Below the pieces are notes generated by a model, which saw only the letters and a list, made by a program, of their open reading frames with translations, was not told the origin of the DNA and searched no databases. Below are positions 37,101-47,705 of a stretch of 64,000 bases of DNA, one piece after another. The stretch's first letter is position 1, and each line of letters starts with the position of its first letter. Source of the stretch: Alopecurus myosuroides (taxonomy: Eukaryota; Streptophyta; Magnoliopsida; Poales; Poaceae); the NCBI GenBank assembly GCA_028641055.1, contig CM054062.1, positions 182,527,958-182,591,957 of the forward strand, in the 5' to 3' direction. The position numbers and the translations under genes were made by a program.

Positions 37101-37604
37101 AAAAAACCAAACGAAGATGAAGCGGTACCGTGGTGGCATATGAGGTGTATTACCGGGTTTTGTGGGAGGGTAAATTGGTCATTTTATGTTGGACGAAATT
37201 TTTGGCAGAAACCTTAAATGCCTTTTAGGTAAAAAAAAAGATAAAGATTGACTTTTGACTAAAAATATAGTATTGGGCTAGCGGCCTACCTCGTATTGGG
37301 TTACCCGGGCCTTCCTCGCAAGAAGAAAATGGCGACTTGCCCTGTAGAAAATAATACCCGTCTTGTGTAATCTCGTCTCGGAAGGCGTGGCGTCATGCCG
37401 TCATGGTAATGGTATGGATTCCGAATCACACTACTGAGAAAGACGAACCCGAAGAGTTTTCCAGGTTAGCTACGGGAGCTACGATGGTGGTGAATTTCCC
37501 ATGCCTTGGGGAGCACCAACCGTCGCGCGGAATTCAATCCTGAATCTTGAACGATCATAGTATGCTGTAGATTACCAGCGTTCCAACTTCGAAGCTAGGA
37601 GTGG
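34194..37604. other. Unassigned intergenic DNA, possible degenerate DNA element with a GC-rich core
   Basis: No gene can be supported. Around 34345-34375 is tactaggaaacatg... followed by cgttgcaacgggag, a motif typical of the ends of a common grass non-autonomous DNA element. From there to about 36300 the sequence is AT-rich with many stops, and the two ~85-codon plus-strand frames at 34614 and 34887 match nothing I know. At 36320-37120 it becomes GC-rich, with an exon-like minus-strand fragment at 36375-36514. About 37220-37280 it turns AT-rich again, which may mark the other end of the element. I found no clear terminal inverted repeat. Confidence 0.4.
36375..36514 (-). pseudogene. Possible captured 3' exon fragment
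   Basis: A minus-strand frame ending in TAA at 36375-36377 reads smoothly as a protein C-terminus (KVDVGVAAKAMEAF, then YNFRIHKPVMQIKGALIKTW). It has low-complexity-free composition, unlike the surrounding frames. There is no matching upstream exon or start. It could be a host-gene fragment picked up by a DNA element, or chance. I do not recognise the parent gene. Confidence 0.3.
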
Positions 37605-37610
37605 TATAAA
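37605..37610 (+). promoter_or_regulatory. TATA box of the lectin gene
   Basis: gtggTATAAAacagc, 64-69 bp before the ATG at 37674. That leaves room for a start site about 30 bp downstream and a short 5' UTR. Confidence 0.7.
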
Positions 37611-37673
37611 ACAGCGACTCGTGCCATTTGTTGAGTATTCGCTGGCGACCCACCGGCACTGGCTGCACGAACC

Positions 37674-38969
37674 ATGGCTTACACGTTCAGGATCCACTGC
37701 CGCGCGTCCAACACCTACAGCCTCTCAATCGTCGACGGCGAAGTGATCCTCACCAAAGCCGACCGCAGCGACGACCGTCAGGCATGGCTCCGCTTTGCTC
37801 CGGCGTCCGTTTCTTAAATGTACAGTCTACTGATGCAGCCCTGTTTGATGCAGCTGTGGTACAAGGACGTGAGGTACGGTAGTGGTCTCAAGGATGAGGC
37901 AGGAAGCCCGGCGTTTGCACTCGTGAACAAGGCTACAGGAGATGCCCTGAAGCACTCCTTCGGGTACTGCTTGCCGGTAAGCCAGTTTTCTTTCAGACTC
38001 GGCTGTTCATCTTTACTGTAAGTGATATGACTGACTTCACACTTTCCGTTTCCGGGAACTCCATAGGTTCGAGCCATCAGGTTCAACCCAGGGTATCTGG
38101 ACGAGTCTGTCCTGTGGGCCGAGAGCGAGAACCTGGCCGACGGCTTCCGTCGCATCCACATGATCAACAACCTGGATTACATCTTCGACGCGGAGGAGGC
38201 CAGTCCTCAGTACGGCGGCGCGCGCGACGGCACGCGGCTCATCCTTTTCCGGTGGAACGGCGGCAAGAACCAGCTCTGGCGGATCGCCCCGAACACGCCA
38301 GACCAGGCTTCGCCCGTGCGAATCTCGTGCCAGAGCAACCATGAACTGAGCCTCGCAGTTCGTGACGGCACCGCCCTCCTCGCCCGAACCGAGCACGACG
38401 AGACGCAGGTGATTAAGTCGCTTCTAGCGCTTGGTATTCTGGACACGTTTAGATGCAGCAGACAGAAGACCATACGCCTTTAGCACAGCCCGTTTATCAT
38501 TACTGTTTGATTTGTTCCTTCGTGTAGGCTTGGATCCAGAGTTTCCGGAATACTGGCAATGTGACGGACGAGGAGGGGCACCGGTCGTTCGCAATCGTCA
38601 ACAAGTCGACCGGGAAGGCTCTGCGACGCTCTGGCGGCGACCAGTCGGTATGGCCGTTCCTTATTCTTCATTTCACAATCGCGTGACGTATATGTCCATC
38701 GGCTCAGACTTCGACAGTATATGCTATGAACGCAGGTTCAAGTCGTCGACTACAGCCCGGACTCGCTGGACGTGGCTCTGCTGTGGACACTGAGTGAAGA
38801 CCTTGGAGAAGGCTTCCATTCCATCCGCAGCGTCAGCCACCTCGATTTCGTCCTTGACGCGGCGGAGGGCACGCCCGAGTGTGGCGGGGCGCATGACGGG
38901 ACGCCCGTCATCTTGTTCCAGTCGAACGGTGGCCTAAATCAGAAGTGGAAGATGGTGTCCTTTCATTGA
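37674..38969 (+). CDS. Two-domain EUL/R40-type (ricin-B-like fold) lectin, five exons
   Basis: Exons 37674-37781, 37854-37976, 38067-38408, 38528-38647 and 38736-38969 join in phase 0 throughout and give 308 residues. The protein starts MAYTFRIHCRASNTYSL, characteristic of the stress-inducible R40 / Euonymus-lectin-like (EUL) family of plants. It contains two tandem domains with matching features: NKATGDALKH / NKSTGKALRR, ESVLWAESENLADGF / VALLWTLSEDLGEGF, and a C-terminal W (QLW / QKW). Introns fall at the same place in each domain (after D-x-x-Q and before the V-x-(A/V) strand), showing an internal duplication. There is no signal peptide, so it should be cytosolic or nuclear; family members bind glycans and respond to drought, salt and ABA. 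The first intron (37782-37853, 72 bp) has GC instead of GT at its donor. Without that splice the frame ends at 37815-37817. It is the only host gene I recognise here. Confidence 0.85.
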
Positions 38970-39147
38970 CCAATTGGCTGCAGCGCCTGTTATTGTCTTA
39001 TCTACTTTATATTAAGCCGGGACCTGTTTCCTGTGATAGTAATCCGAACATTTTGTTATGCAGCTTATGCTTATGTTGGCAACTTTTCCTTTGTTTCTCT
39101 ACTTAAGGATTGCTTGATCACTCTCTGAATATTGTACTAGTCTCTAA
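38970..39147 (+). other. 3' flank of the lectin gene
   Basis: AT-rich sequence following the TGA, presumably 3' UTR and spacer up to the TAA target site of the DNA element at 39148. No clear polyadenylation signal was singled out. Confidence 0.4.
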
Positions 39148-39999
39148 GGCTGGTGCTAGTGGGGGCGAGAGGGGAGGCGGTATCGGCGGCGACGGGGCGG
39201 GAGAGGGGCGGGAGCGGGGCGGTAGGCCAGCGGCGGGCGCTGGCCGCGTCGCCCGGCGGTAGCGGGCGCTACCGCCCGGCTACTGCCCGCGCTGGCGAGG
39301 GGAGAGGGGCGGGAGCGGGGCGGTGCGGTGGCGTGCGTGGCGAGAGCGTGGGCGAGAGGAGGAAGACGACGGTGACGTCAGAGATGACGTCATCTTGTTT
39401 TTTCTGTTTTAAAGATTAATTCATAACTTTTGTTTTTTAACCCCAAATGATTTGAAATAAAATTCTATATTCTTGAATTTTCACATACTTTCCAACAGTA
39501 CCATTTTGTAAACTTTTCCACATATTTATATTTTTGAAGTTTGAATAATTTCTTAATAGTGGTTTAATGTTATTTCCAAAATATAAAATAATAAAAATAT
39601 AAAACTTAGTCAATTTAAATTTTAGTGACATTCTATTAGTGGAATATTATTTTTAAAGGTCATTACCACTTATTTTCGTATTTTATACTTGTAAGACATA
39701 AGTGATTTCTTAATAGCAGCTAATGTCATTTTTTCAAAATAGAAAAACTAATAATCATTAAAGTGGCTTAATAAAATAATTTCGTTGCATTATTTTGAAT
39801 GTTTTCATCTCAAAAATATATGTTGACGTGGAGGAGAGAAAAAATCTGATGTGGCGGAGAGAAAAGTGAGAGTGGAGACTATAGCCCGTGCACTGACACC
39901 GTGCCGTGAGAGTGGCGTGAGAGTGGGGTGATAGTCAGGGGAAAAACTGACGTGGCGGGGCTATAGCCCGTGATAGCGGGTGATGCATTGGCACCAGCC
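39148..39999. mobile_element. Harbinger/Tourist-like non-autonomous DNA element (852 bp)
   Basis: The left end ggctggtgctagtg and the reverse complement of the right end (ggctggtgccaatg) form terminal inverted repeats, 9 perfect then 12 of 14. Both sides carry TAA (39145-39147 and 40000-40002), the TAA/TTA duplication typical of PIF/Harbinger elements. Inside are a GC-rich part (39160-39370), an AT-rich core and two copies of ctatagcccgtg near the right end. There is no transposase. Confidence 0.8.
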
Positions 40000-40002
40000 T
40001 AA

Positions 40003-40445
40003 CTCAGGTCTTCGAGTCAATATATCACCTGAATACTCAAAATGTATTTCTAAAGTCCAGTTCGGTGGGAAGAGTGCCATTGCGCGAGGAGGTCGGCCTC
40101 GCAATCGAGTAGACACTAGAGATACTTCACGACTGTGTCAGAAGCCCTCTACATCCTCCCTCTGTTCACTTTTTAAAAAAAGCTAGTGTTCACTTTTAGT
40201 TTGCGTTCTACATTTCTCAAAAATTTCACAATTACTTTGGATCATGTATCCTTTTCTCACTAATTAAGTATACAGAGATAAGCAACGGAGATGGCATCTA
40301 GTTGGATTAGAAGAAACGGCTCCGTCCTCGTCCCCTGCTTCTCTTCCTATCTTCTATATTTCAGTCCTTCCTTCGTTGGTCTTCTTTCCCAACCTCATCT
40401 TGATTTGAAATTGGTACTTGTGATTGTATTGTGCATTGTGAGAAA
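40003..40445. other. Spacer without recognisable features
   Basis: Mixed-composition DNA between the Harbinger-like element and the Stowaway fragment. The one 68-codon plus-strand frame at 39980 begins inside the element and has no recognisable domain. Confidence 0.5.
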
Positions 40446-40447
40446 TA

Positions 40448-40552
40448 CTCCCTCCGTTTTTTTTTAGTCCGCGTGTTAGGATTGTCTTAAGTCAAATATT
40501 CTAAAATTTGACTAAGTTTATAGAACAAAATATAAATATTTGAAATATCAAA
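40448..40552. mobile_element. Stowaway MITE, truncated
   Basis: TA followed by CTCCCTCCGT is the standard Stowaway (Tc1/mariner) terminus in grasses. The interior, with taaaatttgactaagtttat, is also typical. The second terminus is missing where the LTR of element H begins, so H probably inserted into it. No remaining half was found after H, in keeping with loss of H's right end. Confidence 0.75.
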
Positions 40553-41050
40553 TGGGTTGACGAAGGGATGGATTTTGGACACTGCGAGTAAGGACACCCC
40601 GTCTTAGCCCCAAGGCTAAAGCCCAAGGAGAAAGGCCCCTGGAGTATTCTGGAAGGCCCACTTGAAGCCTACCCGCAATGCCTTGCGGGCTAAGTTAGGA
40701 AACTTATGACCGACATAGGGTTAGAGTTCGAGTCCTCTCCGGATAGGGTTTAAGACCTGGCCGCTTATATAAAGCCAGGAGAACCACCGAGAGAGGACGA
40801 AGCAATACCGCACCACCAAAGCCTTGAGCTCGAGATTGTACTCTCGACTTGAGCAATCATCATTGTAACCGATCTATTCGATAATACAGATCGACAGAGG
40901 CAGGAGTAAGGGTTTTACCTCTACGAGGGCCTCGAACCTGGGTAAATTGTGCCCCCTGTCTAGCCGACGATCGTCGCCAGCGCTCATGGGTTCTCCTATT
41001 CGAAACCCTATGGGTTCACCTGAGGGATTTGCCGAGTTACAGATTCGACA
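40553..41050 (+). repeat. 5' LTR of element H (about 498 bp)
   Basis: The right end ttcGACA at 41050 is followed by the primer-binding site. TATATAAA at 40766-40773 is the probable promoter, and gagtaagggttttacctcta...cctcgaacctgggta resembles the downstream part of the B and D LTRs. The left boundary is inferred from where the Stowaway sequence stops. No second LTR is available to confirm it. Confidence 0.7.
40766..40773 (+). promoter_or_regulatory. LTR TATA box of element H
   Basis: ccgctTATATAAAgccagg, about 285 bp before the end of the LTR. This placing matches the U3/R boundary of the related LTRs. Confidence 0.65.
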
Positions 41051-44000
41051 ATTGGCGTCGTCTGTGGGAACGGCGGGCGCTGGATCTCCGGCATCTTTGG
41101 CTTCATCATCCAACTCACGTTGGAAACCTTCGACTTCGGCTCCAACCAATCCTATTCGGATCGGATCTGTCGTGGTCACCCCTCACTCGCCGGAATCACG
41201 CCCGGTATTCAGCGATCTGGAGAAGAGCGTCACCTTGACGTTCGGAAGCTTGAAGTTCTACACCAACAAGGACGGGATCCTCCACTTCCTTGAAGAATCA
41301 GGATCTGAGTCAGAAGCCGTCGACTCGCGTCCTCATCTGGAGAAAAGTGGCGAGTCCATCCGCTTCAACACCAGCGACTACCATACCCTCTCGACAAAGG
41401 AACCTTCCCAAATCCAGCAAGCTTTCCGAGCTACGCCTAGGACGCACGGGCCACGACTGGCTGAAGTCTGCATGGCAGGATCGGAACAACCCCCAGAAAC
41501 AGAACAAAGCGCCGCAGAGCGCGCTGAGATTGGCGTCTCACGGGACGCTTGGGACCGAGCCAAAGAAGCCTTGCGAACCAGCAAGCCGCCTGTGGCCGGA
41601 GCGCCACACGAAGATATGGTCGCCTACCACTATCATCTAGTGAGAATGGCCACAGCTATCAAAGAAGCTCGGAAAGACCTAACCCATCGGAAGAGATTGG
41701 CGGATGAATCGAGTCAACGCCGGGCCGAGCTGTCCCTAACACCTTCGGTCGGAACTCGACCCACGAGGAAGGGATACGCATCAAGAACAACATCCATGGA
41801 CGCCGAGTCCCTGGGTGGGATCAGTAAGTCACTCGCACCTTCCCTTATGCGGGTTGACGAGGACGGAAACGTCTACCCGCAAACTCCTGCTTCCGCAGTC
41901 CTGGCCGCAGCAACCTACATGCAGATGAACCAGCCAGCGGAGAACGACCCTCGAGCGGAGCAGTACAAACAGGTTCGGAAAGGATTGGGCATGGCGGCCT
42001 CAAGGCTCGCCTCCTGCGACCGCAGGAAAGCTGCCGAACAGCAAGAGAAGGAAAAAGAAAAAGACGCATCGCGCAAGCACACGAGCACTTCGCCTGGGAG
42101 AGACAAATCACCTCGCCGTGGTCGAGGAAAAGAAGCTCGGCGACGCGGTGATAGTCGAAGCAGCAGCGAAGGCAGCCCGAGAAATAAAATCCCGCGACGT
42201 CATAGCAGCCGCTCACGGAAGCACAACAAAGAGCCCAGGAAGGAAATTGATCGCGACCAGCCAGGATATAACGTGCGGTCAGATATCGCGCAAACTAAGG
42301 TGGACAAGGCAAGAGCTGCAAGGAACCGTGCACGCTCCTCATCCAGTTCTTCGGATGACGAGACCTGTGGCGCGCTGTGTTTCGCCCGCAGCATCCGCGA
42401 GGCACCCCTACCCAGGAGATTCAAGCTCAGCACAGAAGTCACGAAATACGATGGTTCACTCGAACCTTCGTCGTGGCTAAACGACTACCTCACGACAGTA
42501 AAATGCCAACGTGGGAACAAGAACACGGCTATGTAGTACCTCAATCTACACTTGGTTGGCGCGGCACGTAGCTGGCTAGAAGCAAGGCCAAAATCCTGTT
42601 ACGCATCGTGGGACGACCTGCACTACGATTTCTACAAGAACTTCCAGGCCACTTACAAGAGACCAGCAACCATTGAAGAACTGCGGGCCTGCAAACAGAA
42701 GAGCGGCGAGTCCACCCGCGAGCACATTCAGCGATGGACAACACTTAGGAACACCGCAGGAAATATCTCAGAGGAAGTAGCGGTTGAGGCCTTCGCAAAA
42801 GGCGCCCGACGTACTGCTTTCAGAGAAGAGCTGGGCCGAGCCGCACCCAAAACTATTGGAGAACTGATGATCGTAGCCGACAAATGGGCTAATGGAGAAG
42901 ACGCGGTGCGCAACGAGAGAACATCATTGCCCGCGCCCGAGGAAGACCGCCATGGTCGAAAGAAAAGGAGGAAATACTACGATCACGACGATCGGGAAGA
43001 GATGGTAGCGGCAGAATTCACGCGAAGCCGCGATAATGGGCACCGCGGGAGTCGCGAGTGGAAACCAAAAGCCGAAGACAAAAGTCCCGAGGAGGACCTT
43101 AACGCGTACTGCTCGCTACATCTATTCACAAGTAAGCGCATGGGCAAAACTAAGGCAACACACCTCCTCAAGGATTGCCGAAAGTTCATCGACATCCATG
43201 AGGCCTTCTCGAAGAAAAGTAGATCAGCAGCTAATCAAAATTACCCGCCACTTCCAGGAGGAGAACATCAAGGATTCCAACCGCCGCTACCCCTACCTCC
43301 ACCAGGAAATCCAAACATGGCTCTAGCCGCGCTAAACGCGCCACCCGCACCAAACGCAGGAGCTAACGCGTACCCGAACCCGGCTGGACAGTTAGGGATG
43401 ATACAAAAAGTCTGCCCATCCCGCAAAGCTCAGAAGACAAACACGCAACAACTGTGCATGGCTGTGCAAACCCCGCCAACAAGACCCGAGTACCTGAAGA
43501 TGGCGGACCAATCGATCACCTTCTCGATGGAAGACCACCCACCACGAGTCTATCGACTAGGACACGCTGCCTTGGTAATCCAAGCGCAAATTGGTAATTA
43601 CGAACTGGCTCGCGTATTTATGGACGGAGGCAGCGGCATCAACATTATCTACGCGGATACGCTCCGCCGGATGAACAGGAATCTGGATGGACTTGCGGAA
43701 TCAGAAACATCCTTCCACGGGATAGTTCCAGGAAAGGCGATCCGTCCACTCGGAACAATCAACCTAGAGGTGGTGTTGGGAAATCGACGCAATTACATAA
43801 GAGAATTCCTCGACTTTGAAGTAGTCGATTGGCCCTCACAGTACCACGGCATTCATGGTCGAACAGCATTCGCCAGATTCATGGCAGTACCACATTACGC
43901 ATACCTGAAGCTCAAGCTACCCGGAGAATATGGTGTAATCACCATCGACGAAGATTTCCAGAAGTCCAACAAGTGCGACATTGAGTTCAACAAGATCGCA

Positions 44001-47000
44001 AAGTCTTTCGGGATGCAAGAAGAACTGGAGGAGATAGCAAAGACCACGGACCACTCCGTGATGCCCCTCACAAAGAAGAACGCGCCAGAATTGGAATTCA
44101 GCGCCAACATCGACACTCGAAAACATCAGGTGCACCCGACAGATTCTGCGAAGATGGCGATGGTTTCAAGTACCCTCTCGCTAGCATAGGAAAGCGCGCT
44201 CGTCGAACTACTCCGTGAGTACTGGGAAAATTTTCGCCTGGCAGCCCTCAGATATGCCAGGAATACCTAGGGAGTTCGCCGAGCACTCACTCGAAGTCTT
44301 CAAAGATGCAAAACCCATTAAGCAGACCACTCGATGGTTCTCAGAACCCAGGCAGAAAGCACTTGGAGAAGAAGTAAACAGATTGCTAGCAGCAAAATTC
44401 ATCAGAGAGATCAAGATATCCACTTGGTTAGCAAACCCAGTGCTGGTCCCGAAGAAGAACACTAACATCCTTCGAGTGTGCATCGACTACACGTCGTTGA
44501 ATAAGCACTGCCCCAAGGATAACTTTCCCCTCCCGCGAATCGACCAGATCATGGACTCCACCGCAGGCTGTCAACGCCTCTCCTTCCTGGACGCCTACTC
44601 GGGATATAATCAGATCCGGATGAAACAGGAAGACGAGGAGAAGACAGCATTCATCACACCCCATGGTGTGTACTGCTACACGACAATGCCCTTCGGGCTC
44701 AAAAACGCAGGTGCAACATATCAGCGCTGCATGCAAAAATGCCTCGCGAAGCTCATTGGCAAGAACGTACAAGTGTACGTTGACGACATCGTCATCAAGA
44801 CTCGAGTAGAGGATACACTCCTCGAGGACGTTAGAGAAACATTTGACGCTCTAAACGCATACAGGATTAAGCTCAACCCGACAAAATGCGTCTTCGGCAT
44901 CCCAGCAGGACAACTTCTCGGGTACCTGGTATCCGCCAGAGGCATTGAAGCCAACCCAGAGAAGATACAAGCAATCTTGACAATGAAGGAGCCAATCAAT
45001 CTACACGGAGTCCAACAGCTCGCAGGGCGACTAGCCGCCTTGAGCAGATTTATCGCACGATTGGGTGAGAAGGCGTTACCCTTCTATAAATTGCTGAAGA
45101 AGACGGACAAGTTTGAATGGACACCAGGAGCTAAGCAGGCATTCGCAGACCTGAAGCGATCCCTGCAGAGCAGGCGCATTCTGGCAACACCACAAGAGAG
45201 GGAGCCACTATACCTATACCTGGCCGCAACAAACCAGGTCATCAGCACGGCCATCGTGGTCGAACGACCTGAGGAAGGCAAGGCATATGGAGTTCAAAGA
45301 CCAATCTACTACATCAGCGAGGTGCTATCACCGTGCAAACAACGATATCCTCACTACCAGAAGCTTGCATATGGAGTCGTTCTCACAGCTCGAAAACTCA
45401 AGCACTACTTCCAGGAACATACCATAACGGTGGTTAATGATGCATCACTTGGCACAATCATGAACAACCCAATGGCACCCGGAAGAATAGCAAAATGGAG
45501 CATCGAGCTGGGCGTTTGGGACATCATCTATGCAGGGCGCAATTCAATAAAATCCCAGGTACTCGTGGAATTCCTGAGCAAGTGGACAGAACTACAAACG
45601 CCCGGGCCGCCGGAATACACGAGTAACTGGATCATGTACTTCGACGGATCCAAGAGAAACGAAGGAGCAGGAGCTGGGATCGTCCTAATATCACCCAGAG
45701 GAGACAAGCTGCAGTACGTCCTACGACTGGATTTTCCACCTGATGATCCAGCATCAAATAATGACGCAGAATACGAGGCCCTGTTGCATGGGATGAAGAT
45801 GGCAGTCGCGTGCGGAGCCACCCGACTGATGATCTACGGCGATTCCAATCTCATCGTGCAACAAACAATGAAGGAGTGCGACGCTATCGCTAAGAACATG
45901 GTTGCCTATCGTGACATGTACAACCTACTCGAAGGAAGTTTTAAAGGGTGCGAGCTGAAGCACATTGCGAGGTCCAGCAATGAAGAAGCAGACAGGCTGG
46001 CAAACATGGGTTCCACAAACACACCCATACCGCCAGGGATATATTTCGAGCGGATGACTAGGCGATCAGTCAAAGTCAAGAAAACTGCAGAAGCACCCGC
46101 AGCACTGGAAACAGAGGTCGGCCCGCAGATCGCTATTATCGAGCTCATTCATAATATTTCGCGACAAGTTTTTCTGGTCGAGCCAGTCTGGACACAGAAA
46201 TACCTCGACTACTTGTCCGTCAAACAGCTCCCAGCAGATCCTCGCGAGGCCAAACAAATAATCAGACGCAGCAAATCCTTTCGGGTACTCAATGGCGAGT
46301 TGTACAAACAAAGCATCTCAGGCATACTGCAACGATGCATAGCACCCGAAGATGGCAAGGAATTACTGCGTGACATCCACCAAGGGGACTGTGGACATCA
46401 TGCTAGGTGGAAAGCAATCATGGGAAAAGCCTTCCGAGCAGGATTCTACTGGCTTACAGCAGCCAGGGATGCAAAGGAACTGGTCGACAGGTGCAACGCT
46501 TGCCAGCGATTCGCACCAAAACCGCACGCACCCGCTACGGAACTACATATGATACCAATCGCCTGGCCCTTTGCACAATGGGGGCTGGACATGGTAGGAC
46601 CATTACGCAAGTCCACGCCAGGCTAATACACACACTTGATAGTCGCAGTCGAGAAATTTACCAAGTGGATCGAAGCAATGCCAGTAACCTCGGCGAGCGC
46701 CCAATGCACCGTCAAATTCCTCAACTCCATCGTATGCAGGTTTGGAGTACCACATGACATCATTACTGAAAATGGTAGCAACTTCACGGCAAAAGAAACA
46801 CAGCAGTTCTGCGAAGAAAAAGGCATCATCTTCAAATTTGCTTCAGTTGCCCATCCGCAAACCAACGGCCAAGTCGAAAGATCCAAGGGACTAGTTTCGG
46901 CTGGCATCAAGAAACTTTTACTCGATCGCCTACACCCAGCAGCGGGACATTGGGCAGAAGAGCTACCCTCCGTGCTATGGAGCCTTCGCACAACTCCCAA

Positions 47001-47444
47001 TCGATCCACAAACTACACACCATTTTTCATGGTATACGGGACCGAAGCATTCCTTCCCGAGGACGTTAGGTTCAGCGCCCCACGGTTGTTGCTTACAGCG
47101 AAGAAACCTCCAACAGGGCACTCGCGGATGATATGGACGCACTCGATGAAATGCGCGACATTGCACTCGCAAGATCCGCATTATACCAACAGTCGTTGCG
47201 AAATTATCACAGTCGCCGCATACGCTACAGGGCCTTCGCAGCAGGAGATCTGGTGCTACGGCTCAAGCAGAAGGAAGGACACAAACTCGAGCCACCATGG
47301 GAAGGACCCTTCATAATACACGAAGCTATCCCAGGTGGTGCCTATCGACTGAAGAATCCGGCGACTGGAGGCATCTATTCCAACCCTTGGAATGTTGCAC
47401 AACTCCGAAAATTTTATCCTTACATTTATTTCTACTCATCGTAA
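40986..47444 (+). pseudogene. Gag-Pol polyprotein of element H, broken by stops and frameshifts
   Basis: Gag (charged Arg/Ser-rich region about 42060-42340, capsid-like part from 42540, C-x2-H...H-x4-C knuckle about 43108-43182), protease (FMDGGSG, about 43620), reverse transcriptase (QVYVDDIV, about 44768), RNase H, second RNase H (YFDGSK, YGDSNL, about 45637-46000), integrase zinc domain (HQGDCGHH...CNAC, 46378-46510) and core (GLDMVGP, TENGSNF, NGQVERSKG). Defects: TAG 42534-42536, TAG 44187-44189, an extra A near 44225-44230, TAA 46624-46626, and a lost base near 47083-47090. The open frame starts inside the LTR: ATGs at 40986 and 41010 precede the primer-binding site, and the next in-frame ATG is at 41472. 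It cannot make an intact polyprotein. Confidence 0.9.
41053..41070 (+). promoter_or_regulatory. Primer-binding site of element H
   Basis: TGGCGTCGTCTGTGGGAA two bases after the LTR terminus. It is the same kind of site as grass elements with TGGCGCCGTCTGTGGG, with one change. The gag reading frame runs through it without a stop. Confidence 0.7.
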
Positions 47445-47705
47445 TAAGGCTATATTAGCCATCTTGTAGCTCGAAAGAAAAACACATGACTTTTCAGTCA
47501 TTGCAATAAAATACATGGTTTCTCAACCATAGATACTCGAGTTCTCCATCCTTACATGCTAAAAGCAACAGGTATACACCCCACAAACACACGGGGGCTA
47601 CACCTAACACAGCATCACGGGAAGAAATTTTTTTATATACAAGGTAAACACCTTACAACAGTTTTTTACAACTACACAGCACACCGGGATACATACATCC
47701 TACAA

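Noticed and set aside
36829..37110. 93-codon minus-strand Pro/Ser-rich frame
   Set aside because: Composition is explained by GC-rich low-complexity DNA; no conserved motif or splice structure.
40553..41050. Search for a matching 3' LTR of H after 52300
   Set aside because: No stretch after the antisense promoter matches the 5' LTR, so H is treated as truncated and not given a right LTR.
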